From positions 10,435,038 to 10,497,037 of the forward strand of contig CM022667.1 in NCBI GenBank assembly GCA_012295275.1: a stretch of 62,000 bases of DNA. Direction: 5' to 3'. Numbering within the stretch: position 1 is the first letter of the stretch; the number at the start of each line of letters is the position of its first letter. This DNA comes from Chrysomallon squamiferum. Taxonomy: Eukaryota; Mollusca; Gastropoda; Neomphalida; Peltospiridae. Positions 33,224 to 54,960 of the stretch are shown piece after piece. A program made the position numbers and the translations under genes. The notes below the pieces were generated by a model. That model ran no database searches. It was not told the DNA's origin and saw only the letters and a program-made list of their open reading frames with translations.

Positions 33224-35127
33224 ATGGCTAATTTCGGTTTCGTTGCCGTTGTCTTCGTTGTCGTGTTTCTATCAGCTAGTGTTACCAAAGCTGACGAAGT
33301 ACCAGTCAATGTATCAGTGGAATCGTCGGACTTCGTCATTCTAAACAAAAGTGACGTCATCAGTGACATCATGCTTGACATCATTCCTGCGCCAGATGTT
33401 ACCATAGTTATGTACGAACAGACATACATCACTGTTAATTACACTCTCAAGTGTTATAAGAAAAATATCACACACGCCTTAAAGATAGGAACTCTGAACA
33501 AAAACGTGGCTTTTCTCAAAGGTCTCAATGAGTACAGCGTCACCTGCGCCAAACTCCAAGCCTCTTCTGACATCCAGGAGCAAAATGAAAACTTCACCGT
33601 TCACACAGGCGAGTTTAACCTCACCGTCTACGCCGATCTCATCGGCAGGACGTGGCTGGTGTTTGAGACATTCTCCTACAACGGCAGCACGAACCAGTCG
33701 TTTGCGAACATGTCGCTAGAAGGCGTGGGACGAAGGGTCCACCGCTACTTGGTGGTCGTCATCAGAATTCGCAGAATCATCGACTACGTCTTCAGAGGCA
33801 TCGTCTACTTCTTCGTCATCGCGTCTACTATAGGCATGGGCTGCAAGACAGATCTGGACGTCGTAAAAAAAGTTCTCAAGAAACCAATAGCTCCAGCCAT
33901 CGGCTTTGTCTGCCAGTATATCGGCATGCCACTAGTAAGTGCAGTTATTTAAACAGCGACCTATCTGTCTTTCATCGGTACGCCATTTATAAGAGCAGTT
34001 ATTTAAACCGTGAATGATCCATCATCGCCTTTTGTGTCTGACATATGGACCTACGACTAGAAAGAATAGTTATCGAAACTGCGAGTGACTGTACAGACAA
34101 ACGATTAGTAGATGGAAATATCCAAATATCTAAGCTATCAGTTTCTGCGGAGAATACATCGGTAAACGTTATAGCGCAATTATCCAAAGACCGATTTAAC
34201 TGCTTGGTTAAAAATAATTACCTAAAACGCATTGATTACTTTATCCAATATCAGTTATTAAATCACATAAATAACTCTATTTTCTGTGAAAACAGTGGCA
34301 TGCTATTAATAGTAGTACCAGGAGCAGCAGTGGTAGTAATAGTAATGAATGTAGCAGTAGCAGATGCCGCTGTTGTTTTTAATTTTGTATCATCTCTAAT
34401 ATTACTTTACTTCCAGATCGCATTCGGGGTTGCCAACGTCATCAAACTTGATAACCCTGCCGTACGTCTTGGCATCTTTTCTTGTGGAATATGTCCCGGC
34501 GGCGGCATCAGCAACATCTACTCATACCTCCTCAACGGCGACATCTCCCTTTCGATCACCATGACTTGTATCAGCACAATATCAGCACTGGGTGAGTTCA
34601 GTACAATTTATATTAACTGGGTTTTTTTATTTTTTTTATTTAACGCATGTTTTTATTTTATTATTAACAGTTGTTGAATATTAGTATGTCTGCTTGTGTA
34701 TCTCTGACTATCTATCTTTCTCATTTTTCACTGACTGACTGATTTATTTACTTGCTTACTTATTAATTTTGTTTTTTTAACACTTTGATTGTCGGAGTGG
34801 AAACCCCACCAGCATCATCTCTCAGTAGCTGCTACAGTTAAGTCGGATCTCTGACCCTCTATAATATCAGGCTTTCTTCTTACCAGTTCACGTATAGACT
34901 GTTTCCGGTAATGCGATACGTTTATTTCAAGCATTAACAGTATAACTCCTATTCTATAAACAGCCAACGGGTCAAATACATAGAAGACACCGTGAGAAAG
35001 GATATCCACTCTATTTTTGTTATTATTATTAAAAAATTTGGTATCCAGCTGAGACAGAAGAATAATTTTCGCCGTGTGAAGTTACCGAGTCAGTAACAGG
35101 CTATCATTTCCAGCAGAGATATTCTTC

Positions 35128-35158
<31 letters not shown>

Positions 35159-35274
35159 TTATTATTATTATTATTTTATTATTATTATTATTTTATTATT
35201 ATTATTTTATGTATTATTATTAATTTTTATTTATTTTTATTTTTTTACTATTATTATTATTTTATTTTTTTTAT

Positions 35275-35307
<33 letters not shown>

Positions 35308-35833
35308 TATGGGTTGAATGGGATATAGATTAGTACAGTCTCACCTGTAGACTATGAAAAGGTCAGTCTTTTGAGTTTTAAGAAAATAAATACCAGATAG
35401 TAAAAGGAAAAGAAAACTTAGTCGACCAGAAAACTTTTTAATAATCAGATGGATTCAGAGCTTTTATCACAAGAAAAGAAAAGAAAAAGATCGCTGAGAT
35501 AGATTAACAATAACAACAATAATGCTTACAACAACTACCACGGCAATATAAATAATAGGAAGCTATATGGCAGTAGTAGGGAAAACATTATGATGGTAAG
35601 GGGGAGTAGTAGAAGTTAAAATACTTGTAGCAGCAATAACTATGACAACAGAAGAAGCAGTAGTAGTAGTAGTAGAAGTAGAAGTAGTAGTATGTGTGAG
35701 AATAATAGTATTAGTAGCAGTAGCTGTAGGTATAGTAGTAGTAGTAGTAGTAGTAGCAGCCGTAGCAGCAGTTGTGATAGTAACAATAGTACTAATAATA
35801 GTAGTAGCAGCAATTGCAGTAGTTGTGGTAGTT

Positions 35834-35873
<40 letters not shown>

Positions 35874-36718
35874 GAGTAGTAGTATTCGTGGTAATACTAG
35901 CAGTTGTTGTAGTGGTAGAAGCAGTAATAGATTTGATTATATTCGCACACAAACTGACAGACTGACAATGGGAGGCTCGGACTTACGTTTATTAATTCAT
36001 TGCAGCAATGGTTCCGCTGTGGATGTTCACGCTCGGGCAGACGTTTGCAGACGACACGACAAAGATAACCATTCCCTACGGCAACATCGTCCTCACTCTG
36101 GCGACAGTCATCGTTCCTCTCTTCGTGGGTCTGCTAATCAAGTACAAGTTTCAGAAAGCTGCCAAGTTCATCATCAAAGTCATCAAGCCGGTTTCCATAG
36201 TCACTGTCGTGTTTCTGATCAGTTTTGGCATCTTCACGAACTTGTGGATCTTCAAGTTGTTCAGCCCGGGAATAGTCCTCGCCGGCTGTTTGCTGCCGTA
36301 CGTCGGCTACGTTGCCGGCGGCGTCATAGCACTGATTTGCCGCCAGCCGTGGTACCGTGTGAAAACCATCGCCATAGAAACGGGTATCCAGAACACAATG
36401 ATCGCGTATCTGCTGCTGCAGAACTCGCTTCCCGTTCCGGACGGGGACTTGGCAGCTGTTGGTCCAGTCGCGTCTTCCGTGATGACGCCACTTCCTCTTT
36501 TCCTGGTTATTCTCGTCTATCTGAGTTACAGACGCTACAAGAAGAAACACGATCCCGTACGACAGGATGAGAAAGATAAAGAAGAAGAAGAAGAACAAGA
36601 TGCTGCTTCGGACAGAAGTAAAAACGAACACGAAGGCAAAAAGAAAATAACCAATGGCGCCACGGAAACGGACGAAGAAACGACAAAAGAACTTCTAGAC
36701 ACTACAACATCAGTGTAA
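33224..36718 (+). CDS. SLC10 family transporter, copy 1
   Basis: Three exons, 33224-33934 (phase 0 end), 34417-34591 (phase 1 end) and 36006-36718, give about 532 aa. The start ATG matches that of copy 2. Residues 1-23 are a signal peptide. About 170 residues of ectodomain follow with many N-X-S/T sites (NFT, NLT, NGS, NQS, NMS). The SBF (PF01758-type) membrane domain starts near VIASTIGMGCKTDL. Exon 2 holds CGICPGGGISNIYSYLLNGD, the family's conserved PGG region. Exon 3 carries AIETGIQN, with the Glu and Gln that bind sodium in the bile-acid transporters, and ends in an acidic cytoplasmic tail. SLC10 proteins couple sodium to uptake of bile acids or steroid sulfates. The long ectodomain recalls SLC10A3/A5, whose substrates are unclear, so no substrate is claimed. 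AATAAA at 37075-37080 is a likely polyadenylation signal. Confidence 0.9.
33935..34416. other. Intron 1 of SLC10 copy 1
   Basis: A frame open from about 34045 runs through the intron into exon 2, but the donor at 33935 and acceptor at 34411-34416 match those of the other three copies. Just after the donor, about 33965-34010 repeats the exon end imperfectly ('catcggtacgccatttataa'). Confidence 0.7.
35133..35307. repeat. TTA/T-rich low-complexity tract
   Basis: Mixed TTA, ATTTT and poly-T runs, ending in about 30 uninterrupted T. Confidence 0.93.
35652..35886. repeat. Imperfect (AGT)n microsatellite
   Basis: Over 230 bases of AGT units with AGC, AAT and other substitutions. A similar tract occupies the equivalent intron of copy 2 (42605-42862). 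It creates poly-Ser and poly-Val artefact frames. Confidence 0.93.
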
Positions 36719-36836
36719 ACAAAACTCTTGTGAAGTTTTGACGGATGAAAATTTATATTTTGTGTAAATATGTAAATATGTATATATGAATCTTATATAT
36801 GCGTTGGTCTCTCTCTCTGTATCTGTCTGTGTATTT

Positions 36837-36839
<3 letters not shown>

Positions 36840-36913
<74 letters not shown>
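36840..36913. repeat. (CT)n microsatellite in the copy 1 3' region
   Basis: Pure tract of about 37 units, followed by GATA-type repeats (36940-37010). Confidence 0.95.
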
Positions 36914-36917
<4 letters not shown>

Positions 36918-38039
36918 ATCCCGTTCTCTTTTTGACATATAGGTAGATAGATAGATAGATAGATAGATACATACATATATAGATAGATGGAGAGATGGAT
37001 AGATGGATAGATCATGCTGTCCATAATTACATACGTTACTGTAATTATAAACCGACAATCTTTATCATATCATGAATAAAGACAGGTTTATTTATATTTT
37101 TATATTTTTTTACTGAAGTCAAATAAATAATATTGTGCTCTGTAACCATATTTCAATTATTATGTGTTTGTCTGAGTGAATTTGTGTATTTGTTTTGTAT
37201 GTGTTCGTGCGTGCGCGTGCGTGTCTGTGTGTGTGTTTATCCTGCAACTGACATACATAGTAGCAAAATATAATGACTAGAAAGAATCCTGTATGTTCAG
37301 GTACTGATCAGAGATAAAACTGTTTGAGTCAGAACAATAGAAAGGGAGTTAAGAAATAAAACAGCGAATTTCGTTTGATTTTTTAATTATTCTGAATTAG
37401 AAGATAAAAGAAATAACATATAGGTAAAGCTGATGCAACTGTCATAAAAGTGACCTTATCTTCTGCTATTACTGTTAGTACTACTTCAACAGTCCGCACC
37501 ACCATCTTTAATATTAATACAACTCTTACTACAAGCAGAGTCATCTCCCTTTCACGGCTTTTATACAAATTTTTTTATTTTTTTTATTTTTTATTACTAT
37601 TTTGTGTTTTGTTATTTATTTTTTTATTTTTTCCTTTTATATATTTTTTTTATTGTTTTGTTTTGTTATTTTTGTTTTTATTATTTTTTTATTATTTATT
37701 GACTTATTTGTTTGTTTTGTTTCGTTTAGTTCGTTGTTTGCTTATTTATTTATTTATTTGAGTAGAGCTTGATCTTTTGTATTGATTGTGATAAAATAGT
37801 TATAAATCAATTATTAATAATATAAAATTATATAAAATAGATAATTAAAAAGAAATATAAACAAAATTCATAAAAGTTATTTTCTACATTTAATTAATTC
37901 ATTTTCATTTTTACATATAATTTTTAAAAAACCCACCAAATTCTTTCAAATTACTATTTTTATTTATTTCAATCATTACTCACAAATAATTCGAAAAGGA
38001 AAATTCTAATTTTCGCAAGAAATTTTATTATCACTTCAA

Positions 38040-38351
38040 AAAGATTATCCCCGTTGGAGATTAACTTTATCGCCGAACGGAGATTAACTTTATCCCCGAA
38101 GGAAATTAACGTTATCCTGAAAGATATTAGTAAATTCTGAAATGTAAATTAGGACATTATCGACAGTTATTTAAGATATTCTGAAAATAGATATTAACAG
38201 GCACATAAATCAGCAGATTATTTAAAGAACCTCCGGCTGTTTCAGTTGATCTCCGAACGTCATTTTGACGAATCTGTCAGATACGTAACTAGAGCGACGG
38301 AAATGAACGTCACTAAGCAGTGACATCACTGAACGAGGTCTCGGTGCAATG
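38040..38351 (+). repeat. Second copy of the SINE-associated repeat, with minisatellite head
   Basis: About 38170-38351 matches 23060-23252. The head at about 38040-38130 has three or four copies of a unit of roughly 25 bases, 'ggagattaactttatccccg', of which one or two are visible near 22968-23005. It ends just after the A-box-like motif and lacks the B box. Confidence 0.65.
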
Positions 38352-38384
38352 AGATACAAATAAAATAAAAACTAAACTAGCCTG

Positions 38385-38442
38385 ATATAATATAATATAA
38401 TATAATATAATATAATATAATATAATATAATATAATATAATG
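38385..38442. repeat. (ATAAT)n pentanucleotide microsatellite
   Basis: About 11 near-perfect five-base units. Confidence 0.95.
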
Positions 38443-38808
38443 TGATATAATGATAATACTTTTGATCAGTAATGTAAAAATATAACTACTTAAAATGTAT
38501 CTGTCGAAAATCGTAAGAACTGCAATGCTTATAATACTCACATACACATGCACACAGCCACACACGCGCACACAAGAACACACACGCACACAACTAGCTT
38601 TTAAAGATAATAGTTTTATTTTAGAAATACTAATAAATAAAACAGCTCCCTCACTTTTGGAAAGACGTATTTCAAAAATCAGTTCTACATAGAAGATTGA
38701 CGTTTTTCTTGAAACCCTATCTTCAGTTTAGTTTTCTGCACGCGATATTTGTGTCACACTATGAGTTGGGTAGCTGCTGCAATAATTGACCAATGAAATT
38801 AGGGGTAA

Positions 38809-39083
38809 TGTAGGGGCGTGCGGAGGGGGGGGGCTGAAGGGGCGGTGGCCCCGGCATCCAAATCTGCGGAGCCATCCAATCAAAGAAAAGAACTTAATAA
38901 ATTTCGTTGATTTATATTTAAATCGAATAAAGTGTTCATTTTACGTTTCATCTGTGTTTACATATTCAAAATATCTTCCCATCTCATAGTATTTCTCAGT
39001 ATTAGGCCTTATACTTGAGTCTTTGGAGCATACAATCAAGGAATTGGCCCCAGGCATTACTAGACCTCTGCACGCCAATGATA
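38809..39083. mobile_element. Possible short TIR element (MITE)
   Basis: The left end GGGGCGTGCGGAGG and the right end CCTCTGCACGCC are inverted complements with one mismatch. Inside, 'gtggccccggca' and 'ttggccccaggca' form a second related pair of blocks. The interior of about 270 bases is non-coding. The G-rich end recalls some hAT-type termini, but the family is inference and target-site duplications are not clear. Confidence 0.45.
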
Positions 39084-39099
39084 ATTTATTTCACCAGTA

Positions 39100-39440
39100 A
39101 AATGCATTCCTAGTTATCGTTTTAATTTGTAATTTTGTTTTTGCAAGTACGAAATAAACAATAAAAAATAAGATATAATATTCTGTTTTCCATTAATTTA
39201 CCTTTTCATTTTCTGACGTACTGCGTCTAGTAACCACTGTCTGAATAACAGCTATTTATTCTTAGATGAGGCTCGAACGAATAAAAATCACCGTAAGTTG
39301 TTCAGCTTTGATTACGTTATTCTCTGTTGACTTATCTTTGAGCGCCTTTCTCTCACAATAAAGAGAACCCCTCTAGGGGCTAAATGAGGCAATAACCGTC
39401 CCCTCGGGCAGACGGTAATTTAGTGTAGCAGACGATAAAA
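39100..39440 (+). repeat. Dispersed repeat with 'cccctctagggg' palindrome, copy 2
   Basis: It aligns with 29830-30140 in the same orientation, including the palindrome (about 39368-39379) and 'cctcgggcagacg'. It immediately follows the putative MITE at 38809-39083. Confidence 0.65.
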
Positions 39441-40299
39441 ATGCGAACTCACAGAAACACGAATAAAAAGTGTTTAAATATATTTCTTGTAACACTACAG
39501 GAAAAAAAACACAAAAAAAATCACAAAACAAAACAACAACAGACGAACACAAAAAACTCAAAAAATAACAGAATCAAAAACAAAACGCAGGTAGTGGCAA
39601 CAGTAATAATACTGATAGAGGCAGGAATAATAGTAGCAGTAATAGTACAATAGTGAAAAAAAATTAGGCCTGCTAATAATAATAGTAGTGATAGTTGTAG
39701 TAATAGTGATAATAGTGATAATAGTAATAGTAGTAATAGTAATAGTAGTAATATTAGCTGTAGCCAACTAACTTTTAAAGATGATAGTTTTATTATTTAA
39801 AATTTTGAATATCTAAAAAAAATGCTGAAACGAAAAATAGTTTTGTTGTTTTTATTCATATACTTACAAAAAGACTTTTTTTTTAATTTTATTTATTTAT
39901 TTTTTTTTTTTTATTTTTTTTTTTATTTGCATTTTGCATTGCAAAACACATACAGTGTTATGTGTTTGTAAGTGAAAGGCCATTTGTTCCAAAGTTACTG
40001 CCATTTAATAGACGCTATGTGTCTTTAATATTGGTCGTTTCTGGCATCTTATAGGATTTAATTTTGCAACTTAAAATACATTTAGCAATTACAAGTTTTG
40101 TAGTTTTTATTTGGTCTACAAAATAGAGTTTTTTGGTTTTGTTTTGTGTTTTTTAAATCGTGTTTGGTAACTTTTTTAATTTTTAATTTTTTTAATTTTT
40201 AATTTTTTTAATTTTGAAACAAGGTTATGATGCAAGTATTTGGCTAAGGTGCTGTTAGCCTGGCGCCAGTCTCTGCATGGTAGCAGTAGTATTAACAGT

Positions 40300-40480
40300 G
40301 GCGTTGATGGAGGGAGTAATTGAAGATGATAATGATGATGATAAAAAGTAGGTAAAATAAAATTAATAGCAACAACGACAATACAGAAAATGTAGTAAAA
40401 TACAATGCAGGGAAGCTAAATTTAGGTGCACATGTAACGACAAACGCTCTGTCTAGATATTATTTGTGTTTTCAGACACA
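40300..40480 (+). repeat. Diverged dispersed repeat upstream of SLC10 copy 2
   Basis: It shares block order with 30160-30300 and 31915-32060: GATGATGATAAAAAGTAGGTAAA, a CAACAA-rich part, 'tacaatgc', then 'ctgtctagatatt'. Confidence 0.5.
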
Positions 40481-40793
40481 ATGAAAAAATTCCCTTTCAG
40501 ATATTTTTTATTTGTTAAGGTGCAGCAGGCATCATGTTACCCAGGTAATTTTAAGCCAAAAAAAACCAGCAAACATTGGTGATGCTTTAATGCTACCTCA
40601 AAATAAATTTTATTTCATTTTTACGATCATATGCTCTGATGAAATTCAGCTGGCACAATCAGCCTGAAAGCTTTGACTCAGGACATTGGTTGTGTTAGTG
40701 GACAAACGTTCAAAGAGAAAACTAAATTTTTTGAGTTAACATTGCAGCTAACTAGTATTACAAATACTAGATAAATCACTTCAATTTGACGTC

Positions 40794-44863
<4,070 letters not shown>

Positions 44864-45386
44864 AAAAAAAAAAAATAATAATAATAATAATAAATTGGTG
44901 AATCTTTCACTGACGAAACTTTTATAATATTTGTTAACATGTATAATGCATAAAAACTTACACTTATTATTCCATCTTTCTGTCTGTCTATCTGTATCTG
45001 TCTATACATTTTTCTCGGACACAGTATAATTCTATATATCTGTCTCTTCTCTATCTGTCTGTCTGTCTATGATTATTTTCTCTTTATGATATTACTAATA
45101 CACTCATGCTCAGTTGTTGCTCATCATAATAACGACAAAGTCTATACTTACAACTGTAATTCTATAAACAGACATATTTTCATATTGTATCGCTGAATAA
45201 AAACAGGATTTAATAAAAGTGGAATAAATAATATTCTGCTGTGCATCAAGGCTTGAGTTATTATAAATACATACATACATACAATTAATTAGATTTGTCG
45301 TGATAACGCAACAGATATTCATGTTTACCCATTGCATCACACTCAATTTTGATTGAAAAGGATCTAAACCTATTTATTTGTAATAG

Positions 45387-45514
<128 letters not shown>

Positions 45515-45704
45515 CCATACACCTATATATATATATCCTAAGTGTGTGGGTGGGTGGTTGGAAACATTCCGAAAGCAAAGAGACATGTTAGTAATGAGAG
45601 CTGTTTTCGTTCAATAGTTTAAAAAGAAGAATATTTATCATACATGCTTCCATTAATTACGTTCTTTACAAAATTATAAATACCAATCAAATGGCAAAAT
45701 AACA

Positions 45705-45778
45705 ATAATAACAATAAGAATAATAATAATAATAATAACAATAATAATAATAATAATAACAACAATAATAATAATAAT
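45705..45778. repeat. (AAT)n/(AAC)n microsatellite
   Basis: Imperfect trinucleotide tract about 100 bases upstream of the speriolin-like exon 1a. Confidence 0.93.
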
Positions 45779-45872
45779 TGTCGAGCGTTTCCGTAACACA
45801 TCGTCATCCGTTTGCTGTGACGTAACTATCACAGCGTCATGGCGTCAACAGACTGACAGCAGACAGACAGCA

Positions 45873-51933
<6,061 letters not shown>

Positions 51934-52174
51934 TAAATAGGGGAGGTTACTCCAATGAGTTCAGCTCAGATCAGACAGATTAATGAAGATTTTTTAAATT
52001 TTATACAAAAGATATTTATTTATTTATTTATTTACTTATTATTTATTTATTTATTAGTAAGTTTCACTAGATTTTAATGAAAATGTAAAACAAAATTTTT
52101 TATTTCAAATATCTACATATATTTTCACGGACATATTTATTTTCTATCGTCTTCTAAGTATCATTTTCATCTTA

Positions 52175-52232
<58 letters not shown>

Positions 52233-52953
52233 GTCTCAAGATGGTTAAAATATCTGTCACAAAATACGTTATAACCACATAATTTTGTTTATTAAAATAG
52301 AAGTTATACAAAGATAAAGCTGCATTATAAATCACATATATGTATGGAACATAGTGTAAACAAAGCTTCAGTAATAAAAGAGCTGTTATCCGAAATTAAT
52401 AACAAACTGTTATCATTTATTTCTTTTTACTACTACTACTACTATTATTATTATTTATTTATTTATTATTTTCTAGTTCTAAATGATATTATGCCTGTCT
52501 GTAAATAACAACAAGAATAATAAAAAGCCTATAATATATAATAAGAAATTTTCGTTATTTAATCATTGTTAATTGGTCGTAGATGTTACTTCACGACAGT
52601 TTCTTCAATTTTATTTTTTATTTATTTTTTTTTTTTTTTATACACTCAAGTTATTCCACATAAACAGTTGCACATTATAAAGATTAATTTTTCTAGTCTC
52701 GTTACTTCATTGTTATTTCGTTCTTAGCAAAGGAGACTATCACATGGTGCATTATTGTTTTAGCTGCAATCAGGAACAACATGTCGCAATTATTATCATA
52801 ACGTGTGACATTTCGGAACAATTACCAGCACTGTCTAGGGCAGAGCTATGCACCACTACACTGGAATAGTTCATTACTGGTTTTGACTGGAGACAAGTCA
52901 AACAGCACTCAGCTACCGATTTGTACCACGTAAAAATCACGTAAAAATAAAAA
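51934..52953. other. Intergenic region between the speriolin-like gene and SLC10 copy 3
   Basis: Holds a (TTA)n tract (52174-52231), T-rich DNA and, from about 52620, the copy 3 5' flank. That flank is similar to 58510-58852 upstream of copy 4 (shared 'acactcaagttattccaca'). Confidence 0.6.
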
Positions 52954-53520
52954 ATGTCAAATCGGATAAGAATTTTCTCAAACATCCTAATACTGTGCGT
53001 ATTAGGTTCATTTTGGAAGAGCTGCTGTGGGAATGTTATTGATGTGGACGTCAAAAGTTTACAAGATTTGCCTTTAAAACTTTTCGACGATGAAGTAAAG
53101 AGTTTTGTTTTCAACTTCAATTCATCGTTGACGAAGGACACCGCGGTTAGGTTCACAGTTGATAAAACAAATATCGCTAGTATATTTGAAAATGACACAT
53201 TTTTATTATCTGAAAATATAACTGTGTGGATTTCTGGCCATCTTCTTGGACGGGCAAATTTGACAGTATTATTTGTAAACACTTCTAGTAGTTCATCAAC
53301 GGGAGATAATCCTGATAGTAATACATTGTATGAAGTGCCTACAAAATTTGGAATTATTGTCAGCCGAAAAGAAAAATCTATCGACACTGCATTTACCGTA
53401 GTTATAATAATTTTGGTGATTGTGTTAAATATTGGAATGGGATGCAAAGTTGAACTGTCAGTCGTAAAAGAAACTTTAAAGAAACCCATTGCACCAATAA
53501 CTGGTTTTCTTTCACAGTTT

Positions 53521-53833
53521 ATATTAATGCCAGTGGTAAGAATATTAGTTAAAACCAATTGTTGTTTAATTCTAAATTATTATTATTATTATTATAATTA
53601 TTATTATTATTTTATTTTTTTGAAAAATATTATTTTAGTTAATAAATATATAAAATTTCTCTCTCTCTCATATTAAAAATAGACTAACAGTTTATTATCA
53701 ACTTTTTCAGACAATGCAGTTTCCTGGTTTTCTTGGAAACAGGAAACAGATGCATGAACTTCAGATAAAATAATTTTTATATTAATGCCAGTGGTAAGAA
53801 CAACAATTAAAACCAATTATTGTTTAGTTTTAG

Positions 53834-53865
<32 letters not shown>

Positions 53866-54040
53866 AAAAAAATTTTTTTTTTTTTTTTGTGTTGAAAAAT
53901 ATTTTAGTTAATATATCAAAATCTTTTACATATTAAAAGTATGCTGACACTTAGTAACAGTAAACCATCTTTATCAAACAATGCTGATTCCTGGATTGCT
54001 CAGTCAGAAACATATGCATAAACCTTCATCAAACAGGTTT
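53521..54040 (+). repeat. Tandem duplication containing the exon 1 end of SLC10 copy 3
   Basis: About 53521-53776 recurs at about 53779-54040. Each unit has 'tattaatgccagtggtaaga' (exon end plus donor), 'ttaaaaccaatt', a TTA tract, 'gaaaaatatt', and an 'acaatgc...tcctgg' block. The second unit carries only an isolated copy of the donor. Copy 4 has a single unit (59417-59700). Confidence 0.8.
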
Positions 54041-54506
54041 GAATTGTTACAGAATAAATAAAGAATAGTAAAAAGAATAGAAAAAAAATTCTTCCTGTTG
54101 CTGTTGAGTGTATACTGAAATTTTAATCTGTTCTCGTCAAAAATTGTCTACAATCAGTTTGTTATTTATTTTTGTTTTAAGAATTTTTTTTTTTTTTTAT
54201 ATATATATATATATTGTTACAGAATGAAAATAAATAAAGAAAGAAAGAAACAAAGGAATAGCCAATAAAAAAAAAAATATATATATATAAATTTATTTCT
54301 TTCTTTTACAGATCTCCTTCATGTTGGCTTATTTTTTAAAACTCGATCCAGGAATTGCTCTTGGATTTTTGCAGTAGGCTGCTCACCAGGGGGCGCTGTT
54401 AGTAACATCTATTCATACTTACTAGGTGGTGATGTCTCCCTCAGTGTGACCATGACCTTGATGAGCACAGTTGCCTCCTTTGGTAAGAACACAAACCTAG
54501 AGATAT

Positions 54507-54815
54507 GTTCAGGATCCCTTGTCCAAAATTCTGAAATCTGAAACTTTTTCCAAGCAGCAGAAATAATGATATCTTACAGTTTTAGGTCAATTTTTGATAC
54601 ACAAATTTTATGCACAAAAGTATTAAAAAATTATATAAAAAACTTCTGCAAACTATCTGAATAAGCCTTTTATGAAATATAAATGAAATTGATATTTAGA
54701 CATAAATTCTATTCTAATGCTATCTCCTTATATTCCAAAAATCTGAAATATTGTAAAATCCAAAATACTTTCAGTCAGTCCCAAGCATTTTGGATAACAG
54801 ATTCTCAACAGGTTC
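54507..54815. mobile_element. Possible pogo/Tigger-like MITE in copy 3 intron 2
   Basis: The left end 'caggatcccttgtccaaaat' and right end 'aagcattttggataacagat' (continuing 'tctcaacagg') look like inverted termini, with inner 'ctgaaatctgaaac' and 'ccaaaaatctgaaat' blocks. From memory this resembles an interspersed DNA-transposon repeat of vertebrate genomes, also in the order of interior blocks ('cacaaattttatgcacaaaa', 'atgaaatataaatgaaat'). Only the left end remains at the same place in copy 4 (about 60757-60775). The family call is unverified. Confidence 0.45.
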
Positions 54816-54910
54816 AAATATTTATTTTTCATATTTGTAGATTCTGAGATAAAGCATGTCTTGTAATGGGATCTATTTTAAGAGAAGTAAAGTTACCATG
54901 GTAACACCTG

Positions 54911-54923
54911 CACACACACACAC

Positions 54924-54958
<35 letters not shown>
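54911..54958. repeat. (CA)n microsatellite
   Basis: Dinucleotide tract with one missing base near its start. Confidence 0.95.

Positions 54959-54960
<2 letters not shown>

Larger units (their letters stand above)
34592..36005. other. Intron 2 of SLC10 copy 1
   Basis: It contains TTA/T-rich low-complexity DNA (about 35130-35307) and a long (AGT)n tract (35652-35886). The last 55 bases are nearly identical to the corresponding intron end of copy 2. No other feature is seen. Confidence 0.7.
36719..40793. other. Intergenic region between SLC10 copies 1 and 2
   Basis: It contains the copy 1 3' UTR (to about 37090), a (CT)n tract, T-rich DNA (37565-37760), a dispersed repeat (38040-38351), a TATAA pentanucleotide tract, a possible TIR element (38809-39083), further dispersed repeats (39100-39440 and 40300-40480) and the 5' flank of copy 2. 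No gene is recognised. Confidence 0.6.

Noticed and set aside
34045-34677. 210-codon frame spanning exon 2 of SLC10 copy 1
   Set aside because: It reads through intron 1 into exon 2 and past the donor. Splice sites conserved in all four copies mark the true exon as 34417-34591.
35692-36570. 292-codon Ser-rich plus-strand frame
   Set aside because: Its first part translates the (AGT)n microsatellite and the rest is an out-of-frame reading of SLC10 copy 1 exon 3.
36134-36631. 165-codon minus-strand frame
   Set aside because: Shadow of SLC10 copy 1 exon 3.
52770-53558. Long minus-strand reading frame (262 codons)
   Set aside because: It is antisense to SLC10 copy 3 exon 1, has no signal or domain, and its twin at 58837-59457 is antisense to copy 4. 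The intron structure and conserved motifs support only the plus strand.
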